From NCBI RefSeq assembly GCF_036248275.1, contig NZ_CP109181.1, positions 1,798,001 to 1,862,000 on the forward strand: a stretch of 64,000 bases of DNA, read 5' to 3'. A model generated the notes under the pieces. The model saw nothing but the letters and a program-made list of their open reading frames with translations, searched no databases and had not been told where the DNA came from. Positions within the stretch are counted from its first letter, which is position 1, and each line of letters opens with the position of its first letter. The DNA is from Streptomyces sp. NBC_01716. Lineage in GTDB: Bacteria; Actinomycetota; Actinomycetes; Streptomycetales; Streptomycetaceae. A program made the position numbers and the translations under genes. Of this stretch, positions 1 to 6,772 are shown piece by piece.

Positions 1-938
1 CAGACAGGGCGTCCAAGATCGTTGTGTGACGAACAACCTGGACGCCCTGCTGACCGCACTGTACGTGAAGATCGACGACGAGATCGGGGGTACCCGGTGG
101 CTGGGCCGACCGCCGCAGCTGACGGATTCCGAGCTTGTCTGCCTCGCTGTCGCGCAGGCGCTGCTGGGCTTCACTTCAGAGTCGCGGTGGCTGCGGTTCG
201 TGGACTCCCGCTTGGGCCGGATGTTCCCGTACGTGCCCAGGCAGCCGGGCTGGAACAAGCGGCTCAGAGCCGCGTTGCCACTGGTCAGGAAGGCGATACG
301 GCTGCTGGCCGTCGATACGGACTTCTGGTTCGACAACCACTGGATCGTCGACTCCACGCCGGTGGAGTGTGGCCGCTCGCGTCCGACGGTCAAGCGGTCG
401 GACATGGCCGGCTGGGCCGGATACGGGTACTGCGCCTCGCACTCCCGGTTCTTCTGGGGCCTGCGCCTGTTCCTGGTGTGCACCCCGGCCGGGATGCCGA
501 TCCTGTGGGCGCTGGCGACCCCGAAGATGGACGAGCGCGAGGTACTGACCGCGATGCTCGACCGCGAACCCGAGACAGTCACGAACCGGCCGGGGCTGCT
601 GGTGATCTCCGACAAGGGTTTCGCCGCCAAGGAGTTCGAGGCCGATTTGGCCTTGAGGGGTGCCGAGTTGCTGCGGCCGTCGTTCAAGCGCGAGAAGAAA
701 CGCAAGGGCGAGAGTCTCCTGAAATCAGTGCGGCAACTGATCGAGTCGGTCAACGACACCCTCAAAGGCCAGCTCGACCTGGAACAGCACGGCGGCCGGA
801 CCTTCGAGGGCGTCGCAGTCCGCGTCGCTCAGCGCGTCCTCGCGATGGCCGCCGCGATCTGGCACAACCACAAGACCGGCCAGCCCGTCCTGCGATCCCT
901 GATCGCCTATGACCACTGATCACATCGGAATGACTCGT
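1..938 (+). mobile_element. IS982-like insertion sequence (left end uncertain)
   Basis: One transposase gene fills this element. Both flanks carry a weak match (AGAC, then TCC, then GATC, in inverted orientation at about 2-20 and 920-940) that could be degenerate terminal repeats. I cannot fix the ends or see a target-site duplication, because the left boundary coincides with the window edge. Confidence 0.45.
26..919 (+). CDS. IS982-family transposase
   Basis: A 297-residue DDE transposase that should cut and paste its own insertion sequence. The likely catalytic residues are D109 (in VDSTPVE), D196 (in ISDKGF) and E240 (in LIESVNDTLKG), a spacing and context typical of the IS982 family, which I recognise from the SVNDTLKGQLDLE and WHNHK blocks near the C-terminus. 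Length is normal for the family, so the gene looks intact. The start is the GTG at 26. The left end of the element is at or beyond the window edge. The right end must lie in the 19 bases before the hemE stop codon at 939, unless it overlaps it. Family assignment is by motif recognition. Confidence 0.85.
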   Translation: MTNNLDALLTALYVKIDDEIGGTRWLGRPPQLTDSELVCLAVAQALLGFTSESRWLRFVDSRLGRMFPYVPRQPGWNKRLRAALPLVRKAIRLLAVDTDFWFDNHWIVDSTPVECGRSRPTVKRSDMAGWAGYGYCASHSRFFWGLRLFLVCTPAGMPILWALATPKMDEREVLTAMLDREPETVTNRPGLLVISDKGFAAKEFEADLALRGAELLRPSFKREKKRKGESLLKSVRQLIESVNDTLKGQLDLEQHGGRTFEGVAVRVAQRVLAMAAAIWHNHKTGQPVLRSLIAYDH

Positions 939-2030
939 CTAGTGCGCGGTCCGGGTGTGGACGTACTCGACGAGGCGGGTCAGCGAGTCCGGGTCCATGT
1001 TCGGCAGGACCCCGTGCCCCAGGTTGAAGATGTGCCCCTCCAACCCCTTCGCGGCGTCGAGGACTTCGTCGGTCTTCGTCTCCACCGCCCGCGTGGGGGC
1101 GAAGAGGACCGCCGGGTCGAGATTGCCCTGGAGCGCCTTGCCGGGGCCGACCCGGCGGGCCGCCTCGTCCAGCGGTACGCGCCAGTCGACGCCGACGACG
1201 TCCGCGCCGGCCTCGCCCATCAGGCCGAGCAGTTCGCCCGTACCGACACCGAAGTGGATACGGGGCACGCCGTACCCGGCGATCATGTCGAAGACCTTCG
1301 CCGACGCGGGCATCGCGGAGCGCCGGTAGTCGGCGGGGGCGAGCGCGCCCACCCAGGAGTCGAAGAGCTGCACGGCGCTGGCGCCCGCCTCGATCTGCAC
1401 CTTGAGGAACGCACCGGTGATCTCCGCGAGCCGGTCGAGCAGCTCGGCCCAGAGCTCCGGGTCGCCGTACATCATGGCCTTCGTGTTCTCGTGGTTACGG
1501 GACGGCCCGCCCTCCACGAGATAGCTGGCGAGCGTGAACGGGGCGCCCGCGAAGCCGATGAGCGGGGTCGACCCCAGCTCGGCGGTGAGCATGCCCATGG
1601 CCTCGGTGACGTAGCGGACGTCGTCGGGCGTCAGGTCCCGCAGCTGCGCGAGGTCGGCGCGCGAGCGGACGGGGTGCGCGACGACGGGGCCGACGCCCGG
1701 CTTGATGTCGAGGTCGACGCCGATGGCCTTGAGCGGGACGACGATGTCGCTGAAGTAGATCGCGGCGTCGACCCCGTGCCTGCGTACCGGCTGGAGCGTG
1801 ATCTCGGTGACCATGTCCGGCCGCATGCACGACTCCAGCATCGCGGTGCCCTCGCGCAGCTTGCGGTACTCGGGCAGCGACCGGCCCGCCTGCCGCATGA
1901 ACCACACCGGGGTGTGCGGCACGGTCTCCCGCCTGCACGCCTTCATGAAGGCGGAGTCGCGGGTGGCGAGTGTCGCCGCTGTCGGCGCGGTCTTCGTCGG
2001 CTGGCCCGAGGGGCGGTCGTTGGCGCTCAC
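939..2030 (-). CDS. hemE: Uroporphyrinogen decarboxylase
   Basis: HemE removes the four acetate carboxyl groups of uroporphyrinogen III to give coproporphyrinogen III in cytoplasmic haem biosynthesis. The 363-residue protein carries the family signature [13 protein letters not shown] near the N-terminus and [17 protein letters not shown] in the middle, and has normal length. I place the start at the GTG at 2030 (beginning V-S-A-N-D-R-P), because the longer open frame upstream has no homologous character and runs into the divergent gene. It is divergent from the DUF3000 gene, with 91 bases between starts. The stop codon lies 19 bases from the insertion-sequence transposase, so no normal terminator fits between them. 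Confidence 0.95.
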   Translation of the reverse strand: MSANDRPSGQPTKTAPTAATLATRDSAFMKACRRETVPHTPVWFMRQAGRSLPEYRKLREGTAMLESCMRPDMVTEITLQPVRRHGVDAAIYFSDIVVPLKAIGVDLDIKPGVGPVVAHPVRSRADLAQLRDLTPDDVRYVTEAMGMLTAELGSTPLIGFAGAPFTLASYLVEGGPSRNHENTKAMMYGDPELWAELLDRLAEITGAFLKVQIEAGASAVQLFDSWVGALAPADYRRSAMPASAKVFDMIAGYGVPRIHFGVGTGELLGLMGEAGADVVGVDWRVPLDEAARRVGPGKALQGNLDPAVLFAPTRAVETKTDEVLDAAKGLEGHIFNLGHGVLPNMDPDSLTRLVEYVHTRTAH

Positions 2031-2121
2031 GCCCAGAATCTTCGCATGTACACAGAAGCGGCCGCCCCGGGCCGGGTGTCCTTCACCGCACGGGACGCTC
2101 GTTCCGCCTACTCTTCCCCGC

Positions 2122-2796
2122 ATGGCTGCGGCTCAGGGACAGTTTTCTGATCATTCCAACGGCGTCGGCGGTACGGGGGGTACGGAGGGGGACTCCGTCC
2201 CGTCCGCGTTCCGACTGGCCGTCGAGGCTTTGCGGACGGCGCGGCTGCGCCCCGAGATGGAGATCGACCCGACGAAGCCTCCTCAGCGGCTCGCACCGCA
2301 CGCGTACGCGCTGGAGGCGGCGGTGGTCCAGGGGGACGATGATCTGGCCGACGGCAGGCTCGTCCTCCTTCATGACCCGGAGGGCCACGACGCCTGGCAG
2401 GGCACGTTCCGTCTGGTGACGCTCGTACGGGCGGAGCTGGAGCCGGAGATGGCGGTGGACCCGCTGCTACCGGAGGTCTGCTGGTCGTGGCTGACCGGGG
2501 CGCTGGAGGCGCGCGGGCTCTCGTACGGAGAGCCGAGCGGCACGGTCACCCGCGCGGGGTCGCATTACTTCGGCGGGCTCTCGGAGCGCCGTCCGGCGAC
2601 CCAGATCGAGATCCGGGCCTCCTGGACGCCGCGCGAGGGCATGGGCGGAGTCCCGGACGCGGCAACGCACTTGGCGGCCTGGTGCGATCTGCTGTGCCAG
2701 CTCGCGGGGCTGCCGCCGGCGGCCCCGACGGGCCCGACGGAGCCGGGGGCGGGCGTGGTCTCGCTTCCCCAGCGCCGGGGCCCCCAGGCCCGCTAG
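2122..2796 (+). CDS. DUF3000 domain protein
   Basis: A 224-residue cytoplasmic protein conserved beside hemE in actinomycetes. I recognise it as the DUF3000 family from blocks such as [17 protein letters not shown], the E-I-D-P segment and W-S-W-L-T-G-AL. No enzymatic motif, signal peptide or membrane segment is visible, and no function is established. The ATG at 2122 is chosen because an unrelated extension upstream overlaps hemE in antisense. It is divergently transcribed from hemE, sharing a 91-base promoter region. Confidence 0.8.
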   Translation: MAAAQGQFSDHSNGVGGTGGTEGDSVPSAFRLAVEALRTARLRPEMEIDPTKPPQRLAPHAYALEAAVVQGDDDLADGRLVLLHDPEGHDAWQGTFRLVTLVRAELEPEMAVDPLLPEVCWSWLTGALEARGLSYGEPSGTVTRAGSHYFGGLSERRPATQIEIRASWTPREGMGGVPDAATHLAAWCDLLCQLAGLPPAAPTGPTEPGAGVVSLPQRRGPQAR

Positions 2797-2984
2797 GGAG
2801 GGACCCACTCGTATGATGATCGATCGCTCATCCGAATTGCCCGAATTGTTACTCATCAATTCGTGATCATTCTCTAAAGGCGGGGACCGTTGCTGCCGAA
2901 GAGGTCAATGACCCTTCAAGCACGGTTCGCCCCCGGCTTCACCCCCCAGAGCCGGCCCGTCCCGCACCCTTCCCAGGAGGCCTG
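2797..2984 (+). promoter_or_regulatory. AT-rich upstream region of the LuxR-type regulator
   Basis: This 188-base gap contains an unusually AT-rich patch at about 2812-2878, with short dyads such as GATGA/TCATC and ATCA/TGAT, in a region otherwise above 70 percent GC. It probably holds the promoter of the downstream regulator. I cannot assign -35 and -10 boxes with confidence. A strong ribosome site, CCAGGAGG, ends at 2980. Confidence 0.35.
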
Positions 2985-3644
2985 GTGTCCGTTCTCCTCG
3001 AGCAGCCCGCAAGCCTGGTCGCCTACCGCCCGAACAAGCCGACGGCCATGGTCGTCGTCGCCGACCCTCGCGTCCGCTCCACCGTCACCCGCCATCTGTG
3101 GGCCCTCGGAGTACGCGACGTCATCGAGGCTTCGTCCATCGCGGAGGCCCGTCCCCGCGTCGGCAATCCACGCGACATCTGCGTTGCCGACGTCCACCTG
3201 CCCGACGGTTCCGGGCTGACCCTGCTGTCCGAGACCCGGGCAGCAGGCTGGCCCAACGGCCTCGCCCTCTCCGCAGCCGACGACATCGGCGCGGTGCGCA
3301 ACGCCCTCGCGGGCGGCGTCAAGGGCTACGTCGTGACCGGTACGCGCACGAACATCGGCCACCCCGGCCGCCCCGGCGCCGCCCCCATCGGCGCCGGACC
3401 CCGTATGCACCGCCGCCCCCCGGGGTCCCCGAGCCACCCGGGCGGCTACCGCGAGCTCTCCGGCCGTGAGGTCGAGGTGCTCAGGCTGGTCGCCGAAGGC
3501 CAGTCGAACAAGGCGATCGGCGTCTCCATGGGCCTCTCGGCCCTGACCGTCAAGAGCCACCTCGCCCGCATCGCGCGCAAGCTCGGTACGGGCGACCGGG
3601 CGGGAATGGTCGCCGTGGCCCTCCGCACCGGAATCATTCACTGA
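2985..3644 (+). CDS. LuxR-type response regulator
   Basis: A 219-residue transcription factor with an N-terminal receiver-like domain (about residues 20-115) and a C-terminal LuxR helix-turn-helix (about 155-215), beginning at GYRELSGREVEVLRLVAEG. The receiver retains a candidate phosphorylated Asp in VADVHLPDGSG, but the acidic pair normally near the N-terminus is reduced to a single Asp (VVVADPR). Activation by an orthodox kinase is therefore not assured. No kinase gene is adjacent. The GTG at 2985 follows a strong ribosome site. A perfect palindromic terminator follows the gene. Confidence 0.85.
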   Translation: MSVLLEQPASLVAYRPNKPTAMVVVADPRVRSTVTRHLWALGVRDVIEASSIAEARPRVGNPRDICVADVHLPDGSGLTLLSETRAAGWPNGLALSAADDIGAVRNALAGGVKGYVVTGTRTNIGHPGRPGAAPIGAGPRMHRRPPGSPSHPGGYRELSGREVEVLRLVAEGQSNKAIGVSMGLSALTVKSHLARIARKLGTGDRAGMVAVALRTGIIH

Positions 3645-3672
3645 CCGGTTTCACCCTCCCCACCGGCCGCAT

Positions 3673-3704
3673 CGCCCGCCGACGGAACGTTCCGTCGGCG
3701 GGCG
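3673..3704 (+). terminator. Palindromic terminator after the LuxR-type regulator
   Basis: The sequence has 16-base arms forming a continuous perfect palindrome centred on AACGTT, with no unpaired loop beyond the turn. It lies 28 bases after the regulator stop and just before RNase D. It lacks a T-tract, as is usual in Streptomyces. Confidence 0.7.
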
Positions 3705-3731
3705 GCGTCCGTTCACAGATACCCTTGACAC

Positions 3732-5015
3732 GTGACCGACGCCCAAGAGACCGCAGCAGACCCAGCACTGCGAACCACCGGGGGCGCTCCCCCGGCCGAC
3801 GTCGAAACGGCGCCGATCCCTTTGTTGGAGCCTCGCGAAGGCATTCCGCCGGTGGTCGCCACCGAAGAAGCGCTCGCCGAGGTGATCGCTTCCTTCGCCG
3901 CGGGCACGGGCCCGCTGGCCGTCGACGCGGAGCGCGCGTCCGGCTACCGCTACGGGCAGAGCGCCTACCTCGTACAGCTGCGCCGCGAAGGCGCGGGCAC
4001 CGCGCTGATCGACCCCGTCGGCTGCCCCGACCTCTCGGCCCTCGGCGATGTCCTCGCCGGTACGGAGTGGATCCTGCACGCCGCGACACAGGACCTGCCG
4101 TGCCTGAGGGAAATAGGCATGCGCCCCACGCGGCTGTTCGACACCGAGCTGGCGGGACGGCTCGCGGGCTTCCCGCGCGTCGGCCTCGGCGCGATGGTCG
4201 AGAACGTTCTCGGGTTCGCCCTGGAGAAGGGCCACTCCGCCGTCGACTGGTCGACCAGACCACTGCCCGAGCCGTGGCTGCGGTACGCCGCGCTCGACGT
4301 CGAGCTGCTGGTCGATCTCCGCAACGCGCTGGAGAAGGAGCTGGACCGGCAGAACAAGCTGGACTGGGCGTGGCAGGAGTTCGACGCGATCGCCTCGGCC
4401 CCGCCGCCGCCCCCGCGCCGGGACCCGTGGCGCCGTACGTCCGGCATGCACAAGGTCCGGCGGCGCCGGCAGATGGCCGTCGTACGGGAGCTGTGGAACG
4501 CCCGCGACCAGGCCGCGCAGCGGCGGGACGTCTCGCCCGGCAAGGTCCTCAGCGACGGCGCGATCATCGAGGCGGCGCTGGCCCTGCCGCTCAGCGTGCA
4601 CGCCCTCACCGCGCTGCCCGGTTTCGGGCACCGGATGGGGCGGCGCCAGCTCGAACAGTGGCAGTCCGCGATCGACCGGGCGAAGGCCCTGCCCGACACG
4701 GAGCTGCCGCAGCCCGGCCAGCCGCTGAACGGTCCGCCGCCGCCGCGCTCGTGGGCGGACAAGGACCCGGAGGCCGCGGCCCGGCTCTCGGCGGCCCGCG
4801 CGGCGGTGACGGCGCTGGCGGAGCGGCTGAACATGCCGCAGGAGAACCTGATCACGCCGGACACGGTGCGGCGGGTTTGCTGGGAGCCGCCGGCGGAGCG
4901 GAGCGTGGAGGCGGTGTCGTCGGCGCTGGCCGCGCATGGGGCGCGGCGGTGGCAGGTGGAGCAGGTGGCGCCGCTGCTGACGCGCGCGCTGACGGCGACG
5001 TCGTCCACGGGCTGA
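3732..5015 (+). CDS. rnd: Ribonuclease D (DEDDy exonuclease with HRDC domain)
   Basis: A 427-residue 3'-5' exoribonuclease that trims structured RNA precursors. The DEDD exonuclease signature is visible: D65 and E67 (LAVDAERASG), D121 (AATQDLPCL), and Y185 with D189 (LRYAALDVELL). The Y185 makes it the DEDDy subgroup. An HRDC-like nucleic-acid-binding region follows at about 225-310, and the protein ends with an actinobacterial extension. The GTG at 3732 gives the normal N-terminus M-T-D-A-Q-E. It follows the LuxR-type regulator on the same strand after a terminator, so it probably has its own promoter. Confidence 0.9.
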   Translation: MTDAQETAADPALRTTGGAPPADVETAPIPLLEPREGIPPVVATEEALAEVIASFAAGTGPLAVDAERASGYRYGQSAYLVQLRREGAGTALIDPVGCPDLSALGDVLAGTEWILHAATQDLPCLREIGMRPTRLFDTELAGRLAGFPRVGLGAMVENVLGFALEKGHSAVDWSTRPLPEPWLRYAALDVELLVDLRNALEKELDRQNKLDWAWQEFDAIASAPPPPPRRDPWRRTSGMHKVRRRRQMAVVRELWNARDQAAQRRDVSPGKVLSDGAIIEAALALPLSVHALTALPGFGHRMGRRQLEQWQSAIDRAKALPDTELPQPGQPLNGPPPPRSWADKDPEAAARLSAARAAVTALAERLNMPQENLITPDTVRRVCWEPPAERSVEAVSSALAAHGARRWQVEQVAPLLTRALTATSSTG

Positions 5016-5027
5016 GCCCCCCGTTTG

Positions 5028-5090
5028 CGCCTCCGGCGGGGTTCGTGGTGCGGGTCGGTGTCCGGGTGCCGCTCCGGGGTCATGCCCGGA
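5028..5090 (+). repeat. Dispersed intergenic repeat, copy A
   Basis: About 60 bases running from CGCCTCCGGCGGGG to CCGCTCCGGGGTCATGCCCG. The same sequence recurs inverted at about 5372-5445 and 8971-9030. All three copies lie just downstream of or between genes. This copy also provides the upstream region and ATG of the small ORF at 5082. Confidence 0.7.
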
Positions 5091-5228
5091 CGGCGTGATT
5101 TACGCCGCGTGCAACGCTCGTTGGACCCAGGGGAACCAGGCTGTCCACGCGACACAAATCAGCCTGAGTGTCCGGACACGACCCCTGCACGTCCCCCTTC
5201 CATCCCCCGGGCCGGTACGGGGCTTTGA
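5082..5228 (+). CDS. Small ORF, left arm of inverted repeat
   Basis: A 48-codon frame beginning M-P-G-R-R-D-L-R-R-V-Q-R-S-L-D-P. Its first ~35 residues match a second small frame encoded convergently on the minus strand (5159-5371): the shared pattern is M-x-GRRDLRRVQRSLDP, then C-x-R-x-TNQPECP. Four of the differences between the two are synonymous in this frame. There is no strong ribosome site (CGGGGTC before the ATG), and the alternative frame VIYAACNARWT is also conserved. Whether this is a real peptide gene or a DNA/RNA-level repeat is open. No function is recognised. Confidence 0.35.
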   Translation: MPGRRDLRRVQRSLDPGEPGCPRDTNQPECPDTTPARPPSIPRAGTGL

Positions 5229-5367
5229 CAGCGCCCCCCGGCGGCGTGAGGGGGGCGGGGTCGCAGGAGGGGTGTGTTCGGACACTCAGGCTGATTTGTG
5301 GTGCGTGAACAACAAGGGCACATCGGGTCCAACGAGCGTTGCACGCGCCGTAAATCACGCCGTCCGG
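5086..5367. repeat. 282-bp interrupted inverted repeat
   Basis: A dyad with exact centre at 5226/5227. The outer arms 5086-5127 and 5326-5367 are nearly identical (one mismatch over the first ~40 bases). The next 27 bases are diverged but equal in length. Inner arms of about 25 bases (5153-5177 and 5276-5300) match again. The centre contains a C-run and G-run hairpin near 5232-5257. The gapless symmetry suggests the two halves derive from one sequence. Confidence 0.85.
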
Positions 5368-5371
5368 ACAT
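5159..5371 (-). CDS. Small ORF, right arm of inverted repeat
   Basis: A 70-codon frame starting at the ATG at 5371, preceded by GGAGGG, a better ribosome site than that of its partner. It begins M-S-G-R-R-D-L-R-R-V-Q-R-S-L-D-P and continues M-C-P-C-C-S-R-T-T-N-Q-P-E-C-P. The N-terminal half matches the plus-strand frame at 5082-5228. The C-terminal half is arginine-, proline- and glycine-rich and not conserved. The two frames converge and overlap by 70 bases, so transcription of both would give complementary RNA. I recognise no family. Confidence 0.38.
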   Translation of the reverse strand: MSGRRDLRRVQRSLDPMCPCCSRTTNQPECPNTPLLRPRPPHAAGGRCQSPVPARGMEGGRAGVVSGHSG

Positions 5372-5445
5372 ATCCCTCCGGAGGCCCCGCACCCCGCCCC
5401 CGGCAACGAACAGCAACCCGAACCGCGCCGGAGGCGACCCCGTGA
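5372..5445 (-). repeat. Dispersed intergenic repeat, copy B
   Basis: The reverse complement reads from GGGGTCGCCTCCGGCG through GGTGCGGGGCCTCCGG, matching copy A with small gaps. It extends the inverted symmetry of the small-ORF locus outward, so the whole dyad spans roughly 5028-5445. Confidence 0.55.
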
Positions 5446-5478
5446 CCCGGGGAACACCCCGGGTACCTGTGCAGTGCG

Positions 5479-5500
5479 GTTACCCGCAAGTAGCATAAGG
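5479..5500 (+). promoter_or_regulatory. Candidate promoter/operator of fadAB
   Basis: A dyad with the pattern TAC-N2-GC-N2-GTA occurs in GTTACCCGCAAGTAGC and overlaps a possible -10 box TAGCAT (5491-5496). TTAC/GTAA-type dyads are common operators for TetR regulators of fatty acid metabolism in actinobacteria, so repression by such a regulator is plausible. This is inference from position and symmetry only. Confidence 0.3.
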
Positions 5501-5551
5501 TGGGAAGCAAGCGTGCCCGCAGAGCCATCCGCACCCTGGAGGAGAGCCATC

Positions 5552-6772
5552 GTGCCTCGTACCGTCAGGGACGTCGTCTTCGTCGACGGCGTCCGCACCC
5601 CGTTCGGCAAGGCGGGCCCGAAGGGCATTTATCACGAGACCCGCGCCGACGACCTCGTCGTGAAGGCCATCCGGGAGCTGCTGCGCCGCAACCCGGGCCT
5701 CGACCCCGCGACGATCGACGAGGTCGCCATCGCCGCGACCACCCAGATCGGCGACCAGGGCCTGACCATCGGCCGTACCGCCGGCATCCTCGCCGGACTG
5801 CCGCAGTCCGTGCCCGGCTACTCGATCGACCGGATGTGCGCCGGTGCGATGACCGCCGTGACGACCACCGCGGGCTCCATCGCCTTCGGCGCGTACGACG
5901 TCGTCGTCGCCGGCGGTGTCGAGCACATGGGCCGCCACCCGATGGGCGAGGGCGTCGACCCGAACCCGCGGTTCGTCTCGGAGAAGCTGGTGGACGAGTC
6001 GGCCCTGTTCATGGGCATGACGGCGGAGAACCTGCACGACCGCTTCCCGCACATCACCAAGGCCCGCGCCGACGAGTACGCCGTGCGTTCGCAGGAGAAG
6101 GCCGCCAAGGCGTACGCGAACGGCAAGATCCAGCAGGACCTCGTGCCGATCTCGGTGCGCCGCACCAGCCCCGAGGGCGGTGAGACGGGCTGGGGCCTGG
6201 CCACCGAGGACGAGCCGATGCGCCCCGGGACGACGCTGGAGTCCCTGGCCGGGCTCAAGACGCCGTTCCGCCCGCACGGCCGGGTCACGGCCGGCAACGC
6301 GGCCGGTCTCAACGACGGCGCCACCGCCTCGCTGATCGCCTCCGAGGAGTTCGCGCGCGAGGCCGGGCTGCCGGTGAAGATGCGCCTCGTGAGCTACGCG
6401 TACGTGGGCGTCGAGCCCGAGGTCATGGGCTTCGGACCGATCCCCTCGACCGAGAAGGCGCTGGCCAAGGCCGGTCTGTCGATCGGTGACATCGGTCTGT
6501 TCGAGATCAACGAGGCCTTCGCCGTGCAGGTGCTGGCCTTCCTGGACCACTACGGCATCGCCGACGACGACCCGCGCGTCAACCAGTACGGCGGCGCCAT
6601 CGCGTACGGCCACCCGCTGGCCTCCTCCGGCGTACGGCTGATGACGCAGCTGGCCCGGCAGTTCGAGGAGCAGCCGCAGGTCCGCTACGGCATCACCACC
6701 ATGTGCGTCGGCTTCGGCATGGGCGCGACGGTCGTCTGGGAGAACCCGCACTTCGACGGAGGCAACAAGTGA
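5552..6772 (+). CDS. fadA: Acetyl-CoA C-acyltransferase (thiolase)
   Basis: The 406-residue thiolase cleaves 3-ketoacyl-CoA with CoA in the last step of beta-oxidation. The nucleophilic Cys is C96 in SIDRMCAGAM. The histidine-containing loop is GGAIAYGHPLASSG, and the second catalytic Cys is in TTMCVGFGMGA near the C-terminus. Length is normal. The GTG at 5552 is chosen because it follows a GGAGGAG ribosome site (5538-5544) and begins the family-like M-P-R-T-V-R-D-V-V-F-V-D-G. Its stop overlaps the fadB start (GTGA), indicating translational coupling and a joint multienzyme function. Confidence 0.93.
   Translation: MPRTVRDVVFVDGVRTPFGKAGPKGIYHETRADDLVVKAIRELLRRNPGLDPATIDEVAIAATTQIGDQGLTIGRTAGILAGLPQSVPGYSIDRMCAGAMTAVTTTAGSIAFGAYDVVVAGGVEHMGRHPMGEGVDPNPRFVSEKLVDESALFMGMTAENLHDRFPHITKARADEYAVRSQEKAAKAYANGKIQQDLVPISVRRTSPEGGETGWGLATEDEPMRPGTTLESLAGLKTPFRPHGRVTAGNAAGLNDGATASLIASEEFAREAGLPVKMRLVSYAYVGVEPEVMGFGPIPSTEKALAKAGLSIGDIGLFEINEAFAVQVLAFLDHYGIADDDPRVNQYGGAIAYGHPLASSGVRLMTQLARQFEEQPQVRYGITTMCVGFGMGATVVWENPHFDGGNK

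Noticed and set aside
909..2150. 413-codon frame antisense to hemE
   Set aside because: Runs opposite a well-conserved essential gene and has no recognisable domain.
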